Assembly (NCBI RefSeq): GCF_021245735.1 | Contig: NZ_JAJISB010000003.1 | Location: 186,001 to 250,000 of the forward strand | Source of the DNA: Brevibacillus daliensis | GTDB taxonomy: Bacteria; Bacillota; Bacilli; Brevibacillales; Brevibacillaceae | Length of the DNA: 64,000 nt | Reading direction: 5' to 3' | Shown here: positions 40,947 to 50,680 of the stretch, piece after piece | Numbering within the stretch: position 1 is the stretch's first letter | Layout: every line of letters starts with the position of its first letter | Made by a program: the position numbers and the translations under genes | Notes under the pieces: generated by a model | Seen by the model: the letters and a program-made list of their open reading frames with translations, nothing else | The model's database searches: none | What the model was told of the DNA's origin: nothing

Positions 40947-42305
40947 ATGGCTACAAAAGTACTGATGCCACAATTAGGTGAGAGCGTAACAGAAGGAACA
41001 ATTGCTAAATGGCTCGTGCAAAAGGGCGATTTTGTAAATAAGTATGATGCACTTGCAGAAGTGAATACGGACAAAGTTACAGCAGAAGTTCCTTCAACTG
41101 TCTCAGGGCGTATCCAGGAAATTTTGATTGCAGAAGGTGAGACGGTTAGTGTCGGCACGCTCATGATGTATATAGTAGAAGAAGGAGAAAATGAGACATC
41201 TGAAAACAGTCCAGAGGTAACAAAACAGACTGAACAGAGTTTCGTACCTGAAACTACAGGAAAGCAACCCGAAATGAAAAGAGAGACAATCAATCAGATA
41301 GAGAAGCCTACACAGCAGGGGAGTAGAGGGAAAGTAAGATATTCTCCGGCAGTGATGACCTTAGCGCAGGAGCATGGTATTGATTTGTCTTTAGTAATGG
41401 GAACAGGCATAGGTGGACGGATTACGAGAAAAGATGTGGAGAAAGCCGTTCAAGAAGGTGTACCCGCCCCTACTTTTACTCAAGGAGTAAATTTGGATAC
41501 AGAAGAGAAGACAGCAATGGCTTATACAACTGCTGGGCTTACTCAGGAAGATACACGGAAGCAAAACGCAGTGACCCAAGCAAAAGCTCAGCCCGTTCCA
41601 ATTGGTGTTGGCGATCAAGAGATTCCGATCACACCTGTTAGACGCACGATTGCGAATCGAATGGTTCAAAGCAAGCAGGAAGCTCCTCATGCATGGATGA
41701 TGGTGGAAGTTGATGCAACAAATTTAGTAAAACTGCGAGAAGTCAGTAAGGATGAGTTTAAAAGAAAAGAAGGTTTTTCACTCACATATCTTCCGTTCTT
41801 CATTAAAGCAGTGGTAGAGGCGTTAAAAGAATTCCCGATGATGAATTCCAGCTGGTCTGGTGATAAAATTATTATGCATAAGAATATAAATATCTCACTA
41901 GCGGTTGCAACGGATAACGCATTATTTGTACCAGTCATCAAAGACACCGATCAAAAATCTATTTATGGCATTGCTAAATCAATTGAAGGTTTAGCACAAA
42001 AAACGCGCGCTGGTAAACTGAGCATCGATGACATGGCGGGAGGAACGTTTACTGTTAATAATACAGGTACGTTTGGTTCTATTTTGTCGCAACCGATTAT
42101 CAATGCTCCACAAGCGGCGATCATGAGTGTTGAAGCAATTGTAAAGCGTCCGGTTGTAATTGATGACATGATTGCTGTGCGTTCTATGGTGAACCTATGC
42201 TTATCCCTTGATCATCGTGTACTGGATGGTCTGATTTGTGGACAATTTATGCAGAGTGTAAAACGAAAGGTAGAAGGATACGGGGCAGGAACGAGCATCT
42301 ATTAA
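40947..42305 (+). CDS. bkdB: Branched-chain 2-oxo acid dehydrogenase E2 (lipoamide acyltransferase)
   Basis: 452 residues. Residues 1-77 form the lipoyl domain, with Lys43 in NTDKVTAEVP as the lipoylation site. A charged linker leads to the E1/E3-binding domain at about 130-170 (RYSPAVMTLAQEHGIDLSLV, GRITRKDVEKAV). The acyltransferase domain from about 225 ends in LSLDHRVLDGLICGQF, with catalytic His and Asp. The linker between binding and catalytic domains is long and polar. It is the last bkd gene, followed by a terminator. Confidence 0.94.
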   Translation: MATKVLMPQLGESVTEGTIAKWLVQKGDFVNKYDALAEVNTDKVTAEVPSTVSGRIQEILIAEGETVSVGTLMMYIVEEGENETSENSPEVTKQTEQSFVPETTGKQPEMKRETINQIEKPTQQGSRGKVRYSPAVMTLAQEHGIDLSLVMGTGIGGRITRKDVEKAVQEGVPAPTFTQGVNLDTEEKTAMAYTTAGLTQEDTRKQNAVTQAKAQPVPIGVGDQEIPITPVRRTIANRMVQSKQEAPHAWMMVEVDATNLVKLREVSKDEFKRKEGFSLTYLPFFIKAVVEALKEFPMMNSSWSGDKIIMHKNINISLAVATDNALFVPVIKDTDQKSIYGIAKSIEGLAQKTRAGKLSIDDMAGGTFTVNNTGTFGSILSQPIINAPQAAIMSVEAIVKRPVVIDDMIAVRSMVNLCLSLDHRVLDGLICGQFMQSVKRKVEGYGAGTSIY

Positions 42306-42327
42306 ATATTTCGTTTTTATTGATTCT

Positions 42328-42371
42328 AACGGTTGTTTTTGAGGTAATATACTTCAAAGGCAACCGTTTTT
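42328..42371 (+). terminator. bkd operon terminator
   Basis: AACGGTTG (42328-42335) pairs perfectly with CAACCGTT (42361-42368), with an inner TTT/AAA pairing, followed by five T. The remainder of the gap to 42587 shows no other clear signal beyond the ribosome site of the next gene. Confidence 0.85.
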
Positions 42372-42587
42372 GAACATCATACAGATTAATTTGGATTTTT
42401 TTACGTTTTTATTGGTAACTTCATGTAACTTTCTTAGTTTTTTTACGTATTACTATATGATCTATGCCCAAAAAATTATTAGAATCTTATAGGCTATCTT
42501 CTACAACTCTTACTATTTTATGCTAAACTATAAGTGGGTCCTGTATTAGAAGACTTAGGGATAAATAGAATATTCAGGAGGATAATT

Positions 42588-44660
42588 ATGAAAAAACAAG
42601 TGAAACAAAGCGCATTTTTACTACTCGCTACAACATTAGCATTAACACCAGTATTTAGCATGCCTCAATCTACATATGCTGCTTCAGATTTAAATATTTC
42701 TGCTGATGATTATAGAACAGAAGAAGAAACGGAATATACACTTGAATTTACAATTGATAAAAAGATGAAAGAAGGAGACGATATTATCATCACGTTTGAT
42801 GAAGAGTTCGATCTCTCAGAAGTAACCAAAAAGGATGTCGATGCAGATTTTGATATCGATACTGTTTCAATCAACACAAAGAAAAACAAAATAACCATTA
42901 CAATCGGTGATGATATTGATAAGGACGATGTAGTTGAGATTACTATCGATAATGTAATTAATCCAGATGATAAAGGTAAATATGAGATTTCTGTTGAAGA
43001 TGCTAAAGGCAGTGAGTATGAAAAAGTAACTATTGATAACAAGAAAAGCAGCAGTAGCAGCAGCAGCAAAAACGAAAAAGATGCATTCAAAGTAGTAACC
43101 AACTCAGATAAAACCAGTGAAAAAACAAAATTTGATCTGGATAAATTTACGACAAGTACAAAATTGTCAAAGAGCGATACGATTACAGTAACCTTCCCTT
43201 CTTCTGACATGTTACCTAGTAGCATCAAAACAAAAGATGTTATTTTAAATGGTGATGAACCAGCAGATGTTACTATCTCCGGAAAAACAGTGAAACTTAA
43301 AGTTTCAAAAGATCAAGAAGGGGATAAATATATTGAAATTGAATTTGCCAAAGACGCAGGTATTAAAAACCCTAGCTCTTCTGGAGACTATAAAATCGAA
43401 GTAGATTTTGATAAGAACACATACATCTCAAAATCTTTCGAAGTGAAAAAAGGTTCTTCCAATGTTGACAGTAACTATGGCGTAAACCTGTCTGACAGCC
43501 GTACAGGTGCTCGTACTACAGTTACAATGGAAGTTGCTTTAGATTCAAATCTTGAGTCGAACCAAGAGTTTGTTGTAGAATTCCCTACGCAAGATATGAT
43601 TCCTGGCTTTATCTTTAACAGCCACGTAACAATCAATGGTAGCGCATCTAAAAACGTATATGTTGCTGGAAACAAAGTATATATTTCTACACCAAACAAC
43701 TTCTCTTCAACTAAAAATGCTCGTATCAACTTTGCAAACGATGCCTTTATCAAGTCTCCAGGTTCTGCTGGCTCGTACAACCTAAACGTAGTTCATAAAA
43801 ACACAACATACAAATCAGCTAGCTTTAACGTTACTGGCTCTTCTGTAGTAGACCCAGGAAATCCTGGCCAAGTTACACCACCAGTTACGCCTCCTGTAAC
43901 TACACCAGCTAATAACAGTGCAGCTACAGTATCGCTTAGCAAGCCAAACCCTAACTCCTTCACTGCTGTAACACTTGGCATTAAGGCTCTTGGGGCACAA
44001 CTGAATACTACAGATTTCATTGAAGTGGTAATGCCTAGTAATTTCGTTGTACCTTCTACAATTGCTAATACCAATGTAACATTGAATGGTGTATATGCAC
44101 GTGCGGTTGTAGTACGCGGTAAAAATCTGGCAATTTATCCTTCTGCACCGATTGCTGCTGGTCAAGCGGTTAACGTAGTAATTGGAGAAGGGGCAAAGGT
44201 TCAAACTCCAGGTGCTTCTAATATCTATAGTGTAGGTGTTTACACTTCTGAAGAGCAAAATCCATTGTTCATCCGCCAAGTAACAGTTGGTGCACAAAAT
44301 GGTATTAGCTTCAAAACAGGTCAGGCTTCCTACAAAACACAAGGAAAAACGTACCCACTTGCAGTAGCACCATATACTTTGAATAGTAATACAATGGTTC
44401 CTGCAACTTTCGTTCGTGACGGTTTGAAAGTAAACACTACGTACACAAAAACATCTGCTACTGTGAAACATGGTAACAACACAATGGTATTTACAGTTGG
44501 CTCTAACATCGTGAAAATAAACGGTAAAAACTACACATTGCCAGTGGCTGTACAACAAAAAAATAACATCCCAATGCTTCCTCTCCGTAACATCACGGAT
44601 ACCCTTCGTTTCAACCTAGCTTGGGACAACAGCACTTCTAGCGTAATTATTTTCAAATAA
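42588..44660 (+). CDS. Secreted repeat protein with C-terminal copper-amine-oxidase-N-like domain
   Basis: 690 residues from the ATG at 42588 (AGGAGG site). A signal peptide (KKQVKQSAFLLLATTLALTP ... AYAASD, cut after YAA) is clear. Four beta-rich repeats of about 110-125 residues follow, each with a pattern like VTFPSSDMLPSSIKTKDVIL, NG, then an F/I-x-K-D/S-P-x-S-x-G-x-Y motif (INNPDDKGKYEI; IKNPSSSGDYKIEVDF; IKSPGSAGSYNLNVVH). A seven-Ser run and a Pro/Thr linker (PVTPPVTTP) separate domains. The last about 100 residues (TMVPATFVRDGLKVNTTYTK, NNIPMLPLRNITDTLRF) resemble the Cu-amine-oxidase N1/stalk domain. No sorting signal or SLH domain is visible, so how it stays at the surface is unknown. 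Confidence 0.8.
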   Translation: MKKQVKQSAFLLLATTLALTPVFSMPQSTYAASDLNISADDYRTEEETEYTLEFTIDKKMKEGDDIIITFDEEFDLSEVTKKDVDADFDIDTVSINTKKNKITITIGDDIDKDDVVEITIDNVINPDDKGKYEISVEDAKGSEYEKVTIDNKKSSSSSSSKNEKDAFKVVTNSDKTSEKTKFDLDKFTTSTKLSKSDTITVTFPSSDMLPSSIKTKDVILNGDEPADVTISGKTVKLKVSKDQEGDKYIEIEFAKDAGIKNPSSSGDYKIEVDFDKNTYISKSFEVKKGSSNVDSNYGVNLSDSRTGARTTVTMEVALDSNLESNQEFVVEFPTQDMIPGFIFNSHVTINGSASKNVYVAGNKVYISTPNNFSSTKNARINFANDAFIKSPGSAGSYNLNVVHKNTTYKSASFNVTGSSVVDPGNPGQVTPPVTPPVTTPANNSAATVSLSKPNPNSFTAVTLGIKALGAQLNTTDFIEVVMPSNFVVPSTIANTNVTLNGVYARAVVVRGKNLAIYPSAPIAAGQAVNVVIGEGAKVQTPGASNIYSVGVYTSEEQNPLFIRQVTVGAQNGISFKTGQASYKTQGKTYPLAVAPYTLNSNTMVPATFVRDGLKVNTTYTKTSATVKHGNNTMVFTVGSNIVKINGKNYTLPVAVQQKNNIPMLPLRNITDTLRFNLAWDNSTSSVIIFK

Positions 44661-44690
44661 GAATTGAAGTAGCAATGCTACTTCGTTCGT

Positions 44691-44752
44691 AAAAACCCTC
44701 GCAGACTAAGACTATCCCATAAGTATGGGATGCTTACTGCGGGGGTTTTCCT
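44691..44752 (+). terminator. Branched terminator after the secreted protein gene
   Basis: AAAACCCTCGCAG pairs with CTGCGGGGGTTTT, and a second hairpin ATCCCATA/TATGGGAT sits at its tip; TTTTCC follows. A perfect 8-bp hairpin GAAGTAGC-AAT-GCTACTTC (44666-44684) lies just before. Confidence 0.8.
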
Positions 44753-44910
44753 TTGTAGTAACAGGTTTTTAGAATGGACTTGGGTAGGAGTTTTCCCTCG
44801 ATTCAATCATGTAGTGGGTGAGCAGAAGAAGTGCAATTTTTGTCTGTAAACTAGTTGGGGTTCTACCACTTGCGGGCGAAGACTTGAGCGAAGGATGAAA
44901 GCAGTGATAC

Positions 44911-44950
44911 AAAAAAGCCGATTTGCTTTTACAAGCAAATCGGCTTTTTT
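44911..44950. terminator. Bidirectional terminator of the 29-residue peptide gene
   Basis: An 18-bp perfect stem, AAAAAAGCCGATTTGCTT with its complement, around a 4-nt loop. It lies 11 bp past the stop of the leftward peptide gene, which supports that gene being transcribed. Confidence 0.85.
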
Positions 44951-44961
44951 CACCTACCTTT

Positions 44962-45051
44962 TTATACGATATATTGTAATACCATTGGAACCACCAGGGC
45001 CAATACAAGTATAAAAACAAGGATTTTGACGATGGTAGATTGATATTTCAC
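44962..45051 (-). CDS. 29-residue membrane peptide, Prli42-like
   Basis: A GTG at 45051 behind GAAGGAG encodes MKYQSTIVKILVFILVLALV then VPMVLQYIV: a short polar, basic front and one membrane helix. Size and pattern (V-x-K-I-x-V-F ... V-L-A) resemble Prli42, the membrane anchor of the stressosome in Firmicutes. It has its own ribosome site and a perfect terminator just downstream, so it is probably a real gene too short for routine calling. The Prli42 identity is tentative. Confidence 0.6.
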   Translation of the reverse strand: MKYQSTIVKILVFILVLALVVPMVLQYIV

Positions 45052-45189
45052 AGTATACAACTCCTTCAACTATGGTAAAAATTATCCTCACTCAGCACAT
45101 AGCACAGATTGAAAAAGATTTTGGCTATGCTAGAATATATTGGAGGATATTTCTTTAAATTCCAACTTTGTCACACAGGGGGACAACTG

Positions 45190-46842
45190 ATGTCACAACA
45201 TCATTTTACTCAAATCTATGAGAAGTGGCAACAAAGCATTGACCAAAAGCTAAAAAAGACACCAGAAAGAAAAGGGACTTTCACAACTTCATCCAATATT
45301 GAAGTAGAACGAGTCTATCTACCGAAAGAAGTCGACCAAGAGTATGAAGAAAAACTAGGCCTGCCTGGTGAATATCCCTATACGCGTGGAGTTCAACCCA
45401 CTATGTATCGGGGGCGCTTATGGACCATGCGCCAATACGCTGGCTTCGGGTCAGCAGAGGAAACAAATCGTCGTTTTCGATATTTACTTGAACAAGGGCA
45501 GACTGGATTAAGTGTTGCGTTTGACCTTCCTACGCAGATTGGCTATGATTCTGATGATGCCATGGCTGTAGGAGAGGTTGGCAAGGTCGGTGTAGCTATT
45601 GATTCCTTGGCAGATATGGAATTGCTACTTGATCAGATTCCGCTTGATAAGGTAAGTACATCCATGACGATTAATGCCCCGGCTTCGGTCTTACTCGCTA
45701 TGTACATTGTCGTGGCAGAAAAGCAGGGCGTATCCTCCGAAAAGCTTAGCGGTACCATTCAAAATGATATTCTCAAAGAATATATTGCGAGAGGTACTTA
45801 CATTTTCCCACCACAACCCTCCATGAGACTCATCACAGACATTTTTGCCTATTGTGCCAGTCACGTACCAAAATGGAATACGATTAGTATCAGCGGTTAC
45901 CATATCAGAGAAGCAGGATCGAGTGCTGTACAAGAAGTTGCATTTACTCTTGCGGATGGAATCGCCTATGTAGATGCTGCCATACAAGCAGGTCTCGATA
46001 TAGATCAATTTGCACCCCAACTCTCTTTCTTCTTTAATGCTCACAATCATTTCTTCGAAGAAGTCGCAAAATTCAGATGTGCCAGAAGAATCTGGTCAAA
46101 CCTCATGAGAAACAAATACAACGCTAAAAATCCAAAATCCTGGCAATTCCGCGTTCATACACAGACAGGTGGATCAACGCTTACTGCACAACAACCAGAC
46201 AATAACGTGGTTCGAGTTACATTACAAGCATTAGCAGCAGTCCTTGGGGGAACACAGAGCTTACACACGAATTCACGTGATGAAGCGCTCGCTTTACCGA
46301 CAGAAGAATCTGCTCGAATAGCATTGCGCACCCAACAAATTATTGCTTATGAGAGCGGTGTTACTGATACGGTTGATCCATTGGCGGGTTCGTATTATAT
46401 GGAACAGTTAACGGATGAGATGGAAGCAGAAGTAGCAGTCTATATGGAAAAAATCGCTCAAATGGGCGGAGCTGTTGCTGCTGTTGAAGCAGGTTATATG
46501 CAGAGAGAAATTCATAAGGAAGCATATGACATGCAAAGAAAAATCGAGTCTGGTGAAGAGATTGTCGTTGGGGTAAATCGTTTTGTACTGGAAAATGAAA
46601 CTCAACCAGATTTGCTTAGAGTTGATCCGTTGATTGGGAAGAAGCAAACAGAAAAGCTAGACACGCTACGGAAAAACCGCAATCAAGCACTAGTTGAGCA
46701 AACGCTCAATCAATTGCGTGAAGGAGCTAAGTCTACAGAAAATGTAATGCCACTCATTGTTGATGCCGTGCGTGCATATGCCACGATCGGAGAGATCTGT
46801 GGTGTTCTTCGTCAGGTATTTGGTGAGTATCGGTCTGTGTAG
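45190..46842 (+). CDS. Methylmalonyl-CoA mutase, catalytic chain without B12 domain
   Basis: 550 residues. It converts methylmalonyl-CoA to succinyl-CoA (or a related acyl-CoA) with adenosylcobalamin held on the separate protein encoded next. [59 protein letters not shown] and [20 protein letters not shown] are core mutase motifs; [14 protein letters not shown] carries the Tyr/Arg of the active site. ATG 45190 follows AGGGGGA; the longer frame to 45109 has no site. The cobalamin-binding domain normally fused at the end is absent. Confidence 0.92.
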   Translation: MSQHHFTQIYEKWQQSIDQKLKKTPERKGTFTTSSNIEVERVYLPKEVDQEYEEKLGLPGEYPYTRGVQPTMYRGRLWTMRQYAGFGSAEETNRRFRYLLEQGQTGLSVAFDLPTQIGYDSDDAMAVGEVGKVGVAIDSLADMELLLDQIPLDKVSTSMTINAPASVLLAMYIVVAEKQGVSSEKLSGTIQNDILKEYIARGTYIFPPQPSMRLITDIFAYCASHVPKWNTISISGYHIREAGSSAVQEVAFTLADGIAYVDAAIQAGLDIDQFAPQLSFFFNAHNHFFEEVAKFRCARRIWSNLMRNKYNAKNPKSWQFRVHTQTGGSTLTAQQPDNNVVRVTLQALAAVLGGTQSLHTNSRDEALALPTEESARIALRTQQIIAYESGVTDTVDPLAGSYYMEQLTDEMEAEVAVYMEKIAQMGGAVAAVEAGYMQREIHKEAYDMQRKIESGEEIVVGVNRFVLENETQPDLLRVDPLIGKKQTEKLDTLRKNRNQALVEQTLNQLREGAKSTENVMPLIVDAVRAYATIGEICGVLRQVFGEYRSV

Positions 46843-46864
46843 TCTACGTGTAGGAGGAAAAGCA

Positions 46865-47707
46865 ATGAAGCAGAAGATACGTGTCTTAATTGGCAAGCCT
46901 GGATTGGATGGACATGATAGAGGTGCGCTGATTATTGCACAGGCACTTCGTGATGCTGGAATGGAAGTAGTTTATACCGGTTTGAGACAAACCCCCGCCC
47001 AAATTGTTCATGCAGCAATCCAGGAGGATGTTGATTTTATCGGTCTTTCCTGTCTGTCTGGCGCTCATAATGAATTGTTTCCGGAAATTGTCCGGTTATT
47101 AAAAGAACAACAAGCAGAAGACATCATTGTTTTTGGCGGCGGCGTTATACCGCAAGAGGATATCCCGTTTTTAAAAGAACAAGGTATTCGTGAAATTTTT
47201 ACACCTGGGACACCTACACAGGCTGCAATTGATTACATTCGTCAACAAGCGAGACCAAAACAAGAGAATTGGCTAGAGCCCCCAAAGAAGATTGCTCATA
47301 TTGGGATTGCAGTCCATTCCATTGATCAGGCTTTACCTTTTTACACAGAACATCTCGGTCTTCGATTAGAGGGTAGAGAAAAGGTAGAGAGTGAACAGGT
47401 GGAAGTTGCTTTTTTACGAATTGGTGAATCACGGATTGAGTTATTGGAAGCTCTTGCACCACAGAGCTCGATCGCAACATTTATAGAAAAAAGAGGGCAG
47501 GGCATTCATCATATTGCGCTCGAAGTAGATGATATAGTAGAGCGAATGAATACATTACACGAACATGGAATTCGTTTACTTCAAGAGCAACCTAAGATAG
47601 GTGCGCATGAAGCACAAATCGCTTTTATCCACCCGCGAGAAGCTCATGGTGTATTGGTGGAACTTTGTCAACCGAAAGACAGTGGGGTGGCAAAAAACGA
47701 TGAGTGA
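46865..47707 (+). CDS. Cobalamin-binding domain fused to methylmalonyl-CoA epimerase
   Basis: 280 residues. Residues 1-130 are the mutase B12-binding domain: [20 protein letters not shown] contains the D-x-H-x-x-G cobalamin motif (Asp15, His17, Gly20), followed by [20 protein letters not shown] and [20 protein letters not shown]. Residues about 142-275 are a glyoxalase-fold methylmalonyl-CoA epimerase ([20 protein letters not shown] with metal His, [14 protein letters not shown], a late Glu in LVELCQP). The two functions are usually separate proteins. The ATG follows AGGAGGAAAAGCA, 22 bp after the mutase, and the end overlaps the carboxylase start. Confidence 0.92.
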   Translation: MKQKIRVLIGKPGLDGHDRGALIIAQALRDAGMEVVYTGLRQTPAQIVHAAIQEDVDFIGLSCLSGAHNELFPEIVRLLKEQQAEDIIVFGGGVIPQEDIPFLKEQGIREIFTPGTPTQAAIDYIRQQARPKQENWLEPPKKIAHIGIAVHSIDQALPFYTEHLGLRLEGREKVESEQVEVAFLRIGESRIELLEALAPQSSIATFIEKRGQGIHHIALEVDDIVERMNTLHEHGIRLLQEQPKIGAHEAQIAFIHPREAHGVLVELCQPKDSGVAKNDE

Positions 47708-49256
47708 AGAAATGTATAAAAAAATTGATGAAATGCACGTGAAAAAGAGAAAAGTAGAGCTCGGCGGAGGAGAAGCACGCACTCAGGCTCAGCATCAACG
47801 TGGTAAACTAACCGCACGAGAGCGAATTGATCTCCTGCTTGATCCAGACACTTTTATAGAGTTACAACCATTCGTGAAGCATCGCTCCCATCTATTTGGA
47901 CTAGATCAGATGGAGGCACCAGGAGAAGGTGTCGTTACTGGATATGGTAAAATAAACGGTCGGATCGTTTATATTTTTGCTCAAGACTTCACAGTTTTTG
48001 GTGGTGCATTAGGTGAGATGCACGCTAAAAAAATCTGCAATATCATGGATTTGGCTGCAAAGAATGGAGCTCCAATCATCGGTCTTAATGATTCAGGTGG
48101 TGCACGAATCCAAGAGGGAGTTGTCTCTCTAGATGGGTATGGACATATTTTTTACCGGAATTCCATTTACTCAGGGGTAGTTCCACAAATATCGGTTATT
48201 TTAGGCCCTTGTGCAGGTGGAGCTGTCTATTCTCCTGCCATAACCGATTTTGTGTTCATGGTAGAAGAGACTTCTCAAATGTTTATCACAGGACCAAAAG
48301 TAATTGAAACGGTCACAGGTGAAAAAATCTCAAGTGAAAACCTTGGTGGAGCAAGAGTACACTCTAGTATTAGCGGGAATGCTCATATAACTGCAAAATC
48401 AGAAGTAGAGGTGTTTGAAGAGGTAAGACGACTGATGCAGTTTCTACCTCAAAATTGTGAGGAACGCCCTCCAGAGATCTCCTACGATGATAATCCTGGG
48501 AATTGGTTAGAGGAGATCATTGACCTCGTACCAGTTGCAAGCACAAAGGTTTATGATGTGAAAAAAGTATTAGAATTGATCGTTGACCATGGAGATTTCT
48601 TTGAAATTCAACCTGATTTTGCGAGGAATGTTGTCGTAGGTTTTGGTCGAATCAATGGAAAACCAGTTGGCTTCATAGCTAATCAGCCGAAAGTAATGGC
48701 TGGAGGATTAGATATTAATTCATCTGATAAGCTTGCCAGATTTATCCGAACATGTGATTGCTTTGGAATTCCACTGGTTACTTTAATCGATGTAACAGGC
48801 TTCTTTCCTGGCATTAACCAGGAACATGGAGGTATTATTAGGCACGGTGCGAAAATCCTGTATGCTTATTCCGAAGCAACGGTTCCCAAAATCAGTGTTA
48901 TCACACGAAAAGCTTTTGGTGGAGCTTATGTTGCACTCAATTCCAAAGCGATAGGTGCGGACGTTGTTTATGCCTGGCCAAATGCAGAAATTGCGGTAAT
49001 GGGTCCGGAAGGTGCGGCTAACATCATTTTTGCCAAGGAGATTGAAGTAAGCGAGGATAAAGTAGCGACCAGACAAAGGAAGATTACTGAATACCGTGAA
49101 AAATTCGCCAATCCGTATGTTGCAGCCGAACATGGGATGGTAGACGAAGTGATTGATCCTCGTGAAACAAGAAAATATTTACTGCATTCTTTAGAAATGT
49201 TACGTACTAAAAAAGAAATTCGCCCAAATAAAAAACATGGAAATATCCCATTATAA
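47700..49256 (+). CDS. Acyl-CoA (propionyl-CoA) carboxylase carboxyltransferase subunit
   Basis: 518 residues. It transfers CO2 from biotin to propionyl-CoA, giving methylmalonyl-CoA. The N-terminal half has [60 protein letters not shown]; the C-terminal half has [60 protein letters not shown], the two oxyanion-hole regions of the YqjD/PccB family. ATG 47700 overlaps the preceding gene by 8 bp. No biotin carboxylase or biotin-carrier gene is in the window. Confidence 0.92.
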   Translation: MSEEMYKKIDEMHVKKRKVELGGGEARTQAQHQRGKLTARERIDLLLDPDTFIELQPFVKHRSHLFGLDQMEAPGEGVVTGYGKINGRIVYIFAQDFTVFGGALGEMHAKKICNIMDLAAKNGAPIIGLNDSGGARIQEGVVSLDGYGHIFYRNSIYSGVVPQISVILGPCAGGAVYSPAITDFVFMVEETSQMFITGPKVIETVTGEKISSENLGGARVHSSISGNAHITAKSEVEVFEEVRRLMQFLPQNCEERPPEISYDDNPGNWLEEIIDLVPVASTKVYDVKKVLELIVDHGDFFEIQPDFARNVVVGFGRINGKPVGFIANQPKVMAGGLDINSSDKLARFIRTCDCFGIPLVTLIDVTGFFPGINQEHGGIIRHGAKILYAYSEATVPKISVITRKAFGGAYVALNSKAIGADVVYAWPNAEIAVMGPEGAANIIFAKEIEVSEDKVATRQRKITEYREKFANPYVAAEHGMVDEVIDPRETRKYLLHSLEMLRTKKEIRPNKKHGNIPL

Positions 49257-49483
49257 CTCGGTTGAACCATTTTCTTCGCAAGACTACATGCAATTGAAAT
49301 CTTTACACATCAGCGAAGAAGTGGAGCTTCATCAAAGATTGTTTTTCAATTATCTCAAGGTAACACTCAGCCTTTTCACTAACCTGATATCGTAAAAAGT
49401 TACATACCAAGTAGTACGGTAGTTGATTTTTAATGGTATACTAAGGAGTGTTACATAGGAGAATTTTGATCGGAGGTATGATC

Positions 49484-50599
49484 GTGATTAATGAACAACG
49501 TCTGTTAAATGAGTTTCTGGAATTAGTCCAGATTGATAGCCCTACAAAAGAAGAAGCAAATATCTCCAAGATTTTGAAGGGTAAACTGGAAGAAATGGGT
49601 TTCACCGTGAAAGAGGATGATGTGTCCTCCAAAACAGAGCATAGCGGCAACAACTTGTTCGCTACATTAGAAGGGACTGCGCAAGGCCCAAGAATTCTTT
49701 TCAGTAGCCATATGGATACAGTTGTTCCAGGTAACGGTGTGAAGCCCTCAATCAAGGACGGTTACATTGTATCAGATGGAACGACAGTTCTAGGTTCAGA
49801 TGACAAAGCTGGAATCGCAGCGATTTTTGAAGGGATTCGTACACTGAAAGAACAAAACCTGCCTCATCCAAGCATTCAAGTGGTTCTTACTGTAGGGGAA
49901 GAATCTGGTTTGGTTGGTTCCCGTAATATGGACCCTAGCCTCCTGCAAGCAGATATGGGCTTTATCATGGACTCTACTGGAAAAGTAGGGGAGATTGTAA
50001 AAGCTGGCGCAGGACAATATCGTATCATTAGCAAAATTCACGGAAGAGCTGCCCATGCAGGTGTTAATCCTGAAGATGGTGTAAGTGCAATCAGTGTTGC
50101 TAGTAAAGCTATTTCTCGCATGCCGCTGGGACGAATTGATGAAGACACAACTGCTAACATCGGACGCTTTGAAGGTGGTAAAGCGTTTAATATTGTTACG
50201 GAGTATGTGGAGATCTGGTCTGAAGCGCGCAGTATGGTAAATGAGAAGCTGGAAGCTCAAGTGAAGAAAATGACAACAGCTTTTGAAGAAGTAGCCGAAG
50301 AAATGGGCGCGCGTTGCGAAAATGACGTGAAGTTCATGTATTCAGGTTATAAATTCAATGAAGATACCCCTGTTTTGCAGAAAGCAATTGCAGCAGTTAA
50401 GCGTGTAGGTCGCGAGCCTAAACTGACTAGCAGTGGTGGAGGAAGTGACGGAAACGTATTTAACGGACATGGTATTCCTTCCGTTAACTTTGGTATCGGA
50501 TATGAAGATATCCACACAACAAATGAGCGTATGCCGATTGAAGAGCTGAATAAAGCGGCTGAATTGGTACTTGCGATTATTGCTGAATCAGTTGAATAG
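49484..50599 (+). CDS. M20 peptidase T-like (YqjE family)
   Basis: 371 residues, the same as YqjE. SSHMDTVVPGNGVKPSIKDG (metal His, Asp), LGSDDKAGIAAIFEGIRTL (bridging Asp), VGEESGLVGSRNMD (catalytic Glu), FIMDSTGKVGEIVKAGAGQY and a dimerisation domain with GRAAHAGVNPEDGVSA are those of the M20 tripeptidase/carboxypeptidase group. GTG 49484 is 7 nt from GGAGG, better than the ATG at 49478. The gene follows a 227-bp gap in which no structure is evident. A strong terminator follows. Confidence 0.9.
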   Translation: MINEQRLLNEFLELVQIDSPTKEEANISKILKGKLEEMGFTVKEDDVSSKTEHSGNNLFATLEGTAQGPRILFSSHMDTVVPGNGVKPSIKDGYIVSDGTTVLGSDDKAGIAAIFEGIRTLKEQNLPHPSIQVVLTVGEESGLVGSRNMDPSLLQADMGFIMDSTGKVGEIVKAGAGQYRIISKIHGRAAHAGVNPEDGVSAISVASKAISRMPLGRIDEDTTANIGRFEGGKAFNIVTEYVEIWSEARSMVNEKLEAQVKKMTTAFEEVAEEMGARCENDVKFMYSGYKFNEDTPVLQKAIAAVKRVGREPKLTSSGGGSDGNVFNGHGIPSVNFGIGYEDIHTTNERMPIEELNKAAELVLAIIAESVE

Positions 50600-50605
50600 A
50601 AATAA

Positions 50606-50647
50606 AAAGGTATGCAGCCTGATTAACCGGGAAGCATACCTTTTTTT
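50606..50647. terminator. Bidirectional terminator
   Basis: AAAGGTATGC (50606-50615) pairs with GCATACCTTT, followed by a T run; A-rich on the left side. It serves the peptidase and the converging DUF4269 gene. Confidence 0.87.
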
Positions 50648-50680
50648 CGTTTAGATTGCTGATACGTGAGTCACATAACA

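Noticed and set aside
43815-44558. 247-codon antisense ORF opposite the secreted repeat protein
   Set aside because: Cys/Tyr/Ser-rich nonsense translation, an artefact of repetitive codon use in the sense gene.
44769-45020. 83-codon leftward ORF overlapping the Prli42-like peptide
   Set aside because: It reads through the perfect terminator stem at 44911-44950; the 29-residue ORF in another frame has the ribosome site and fits the terminator.
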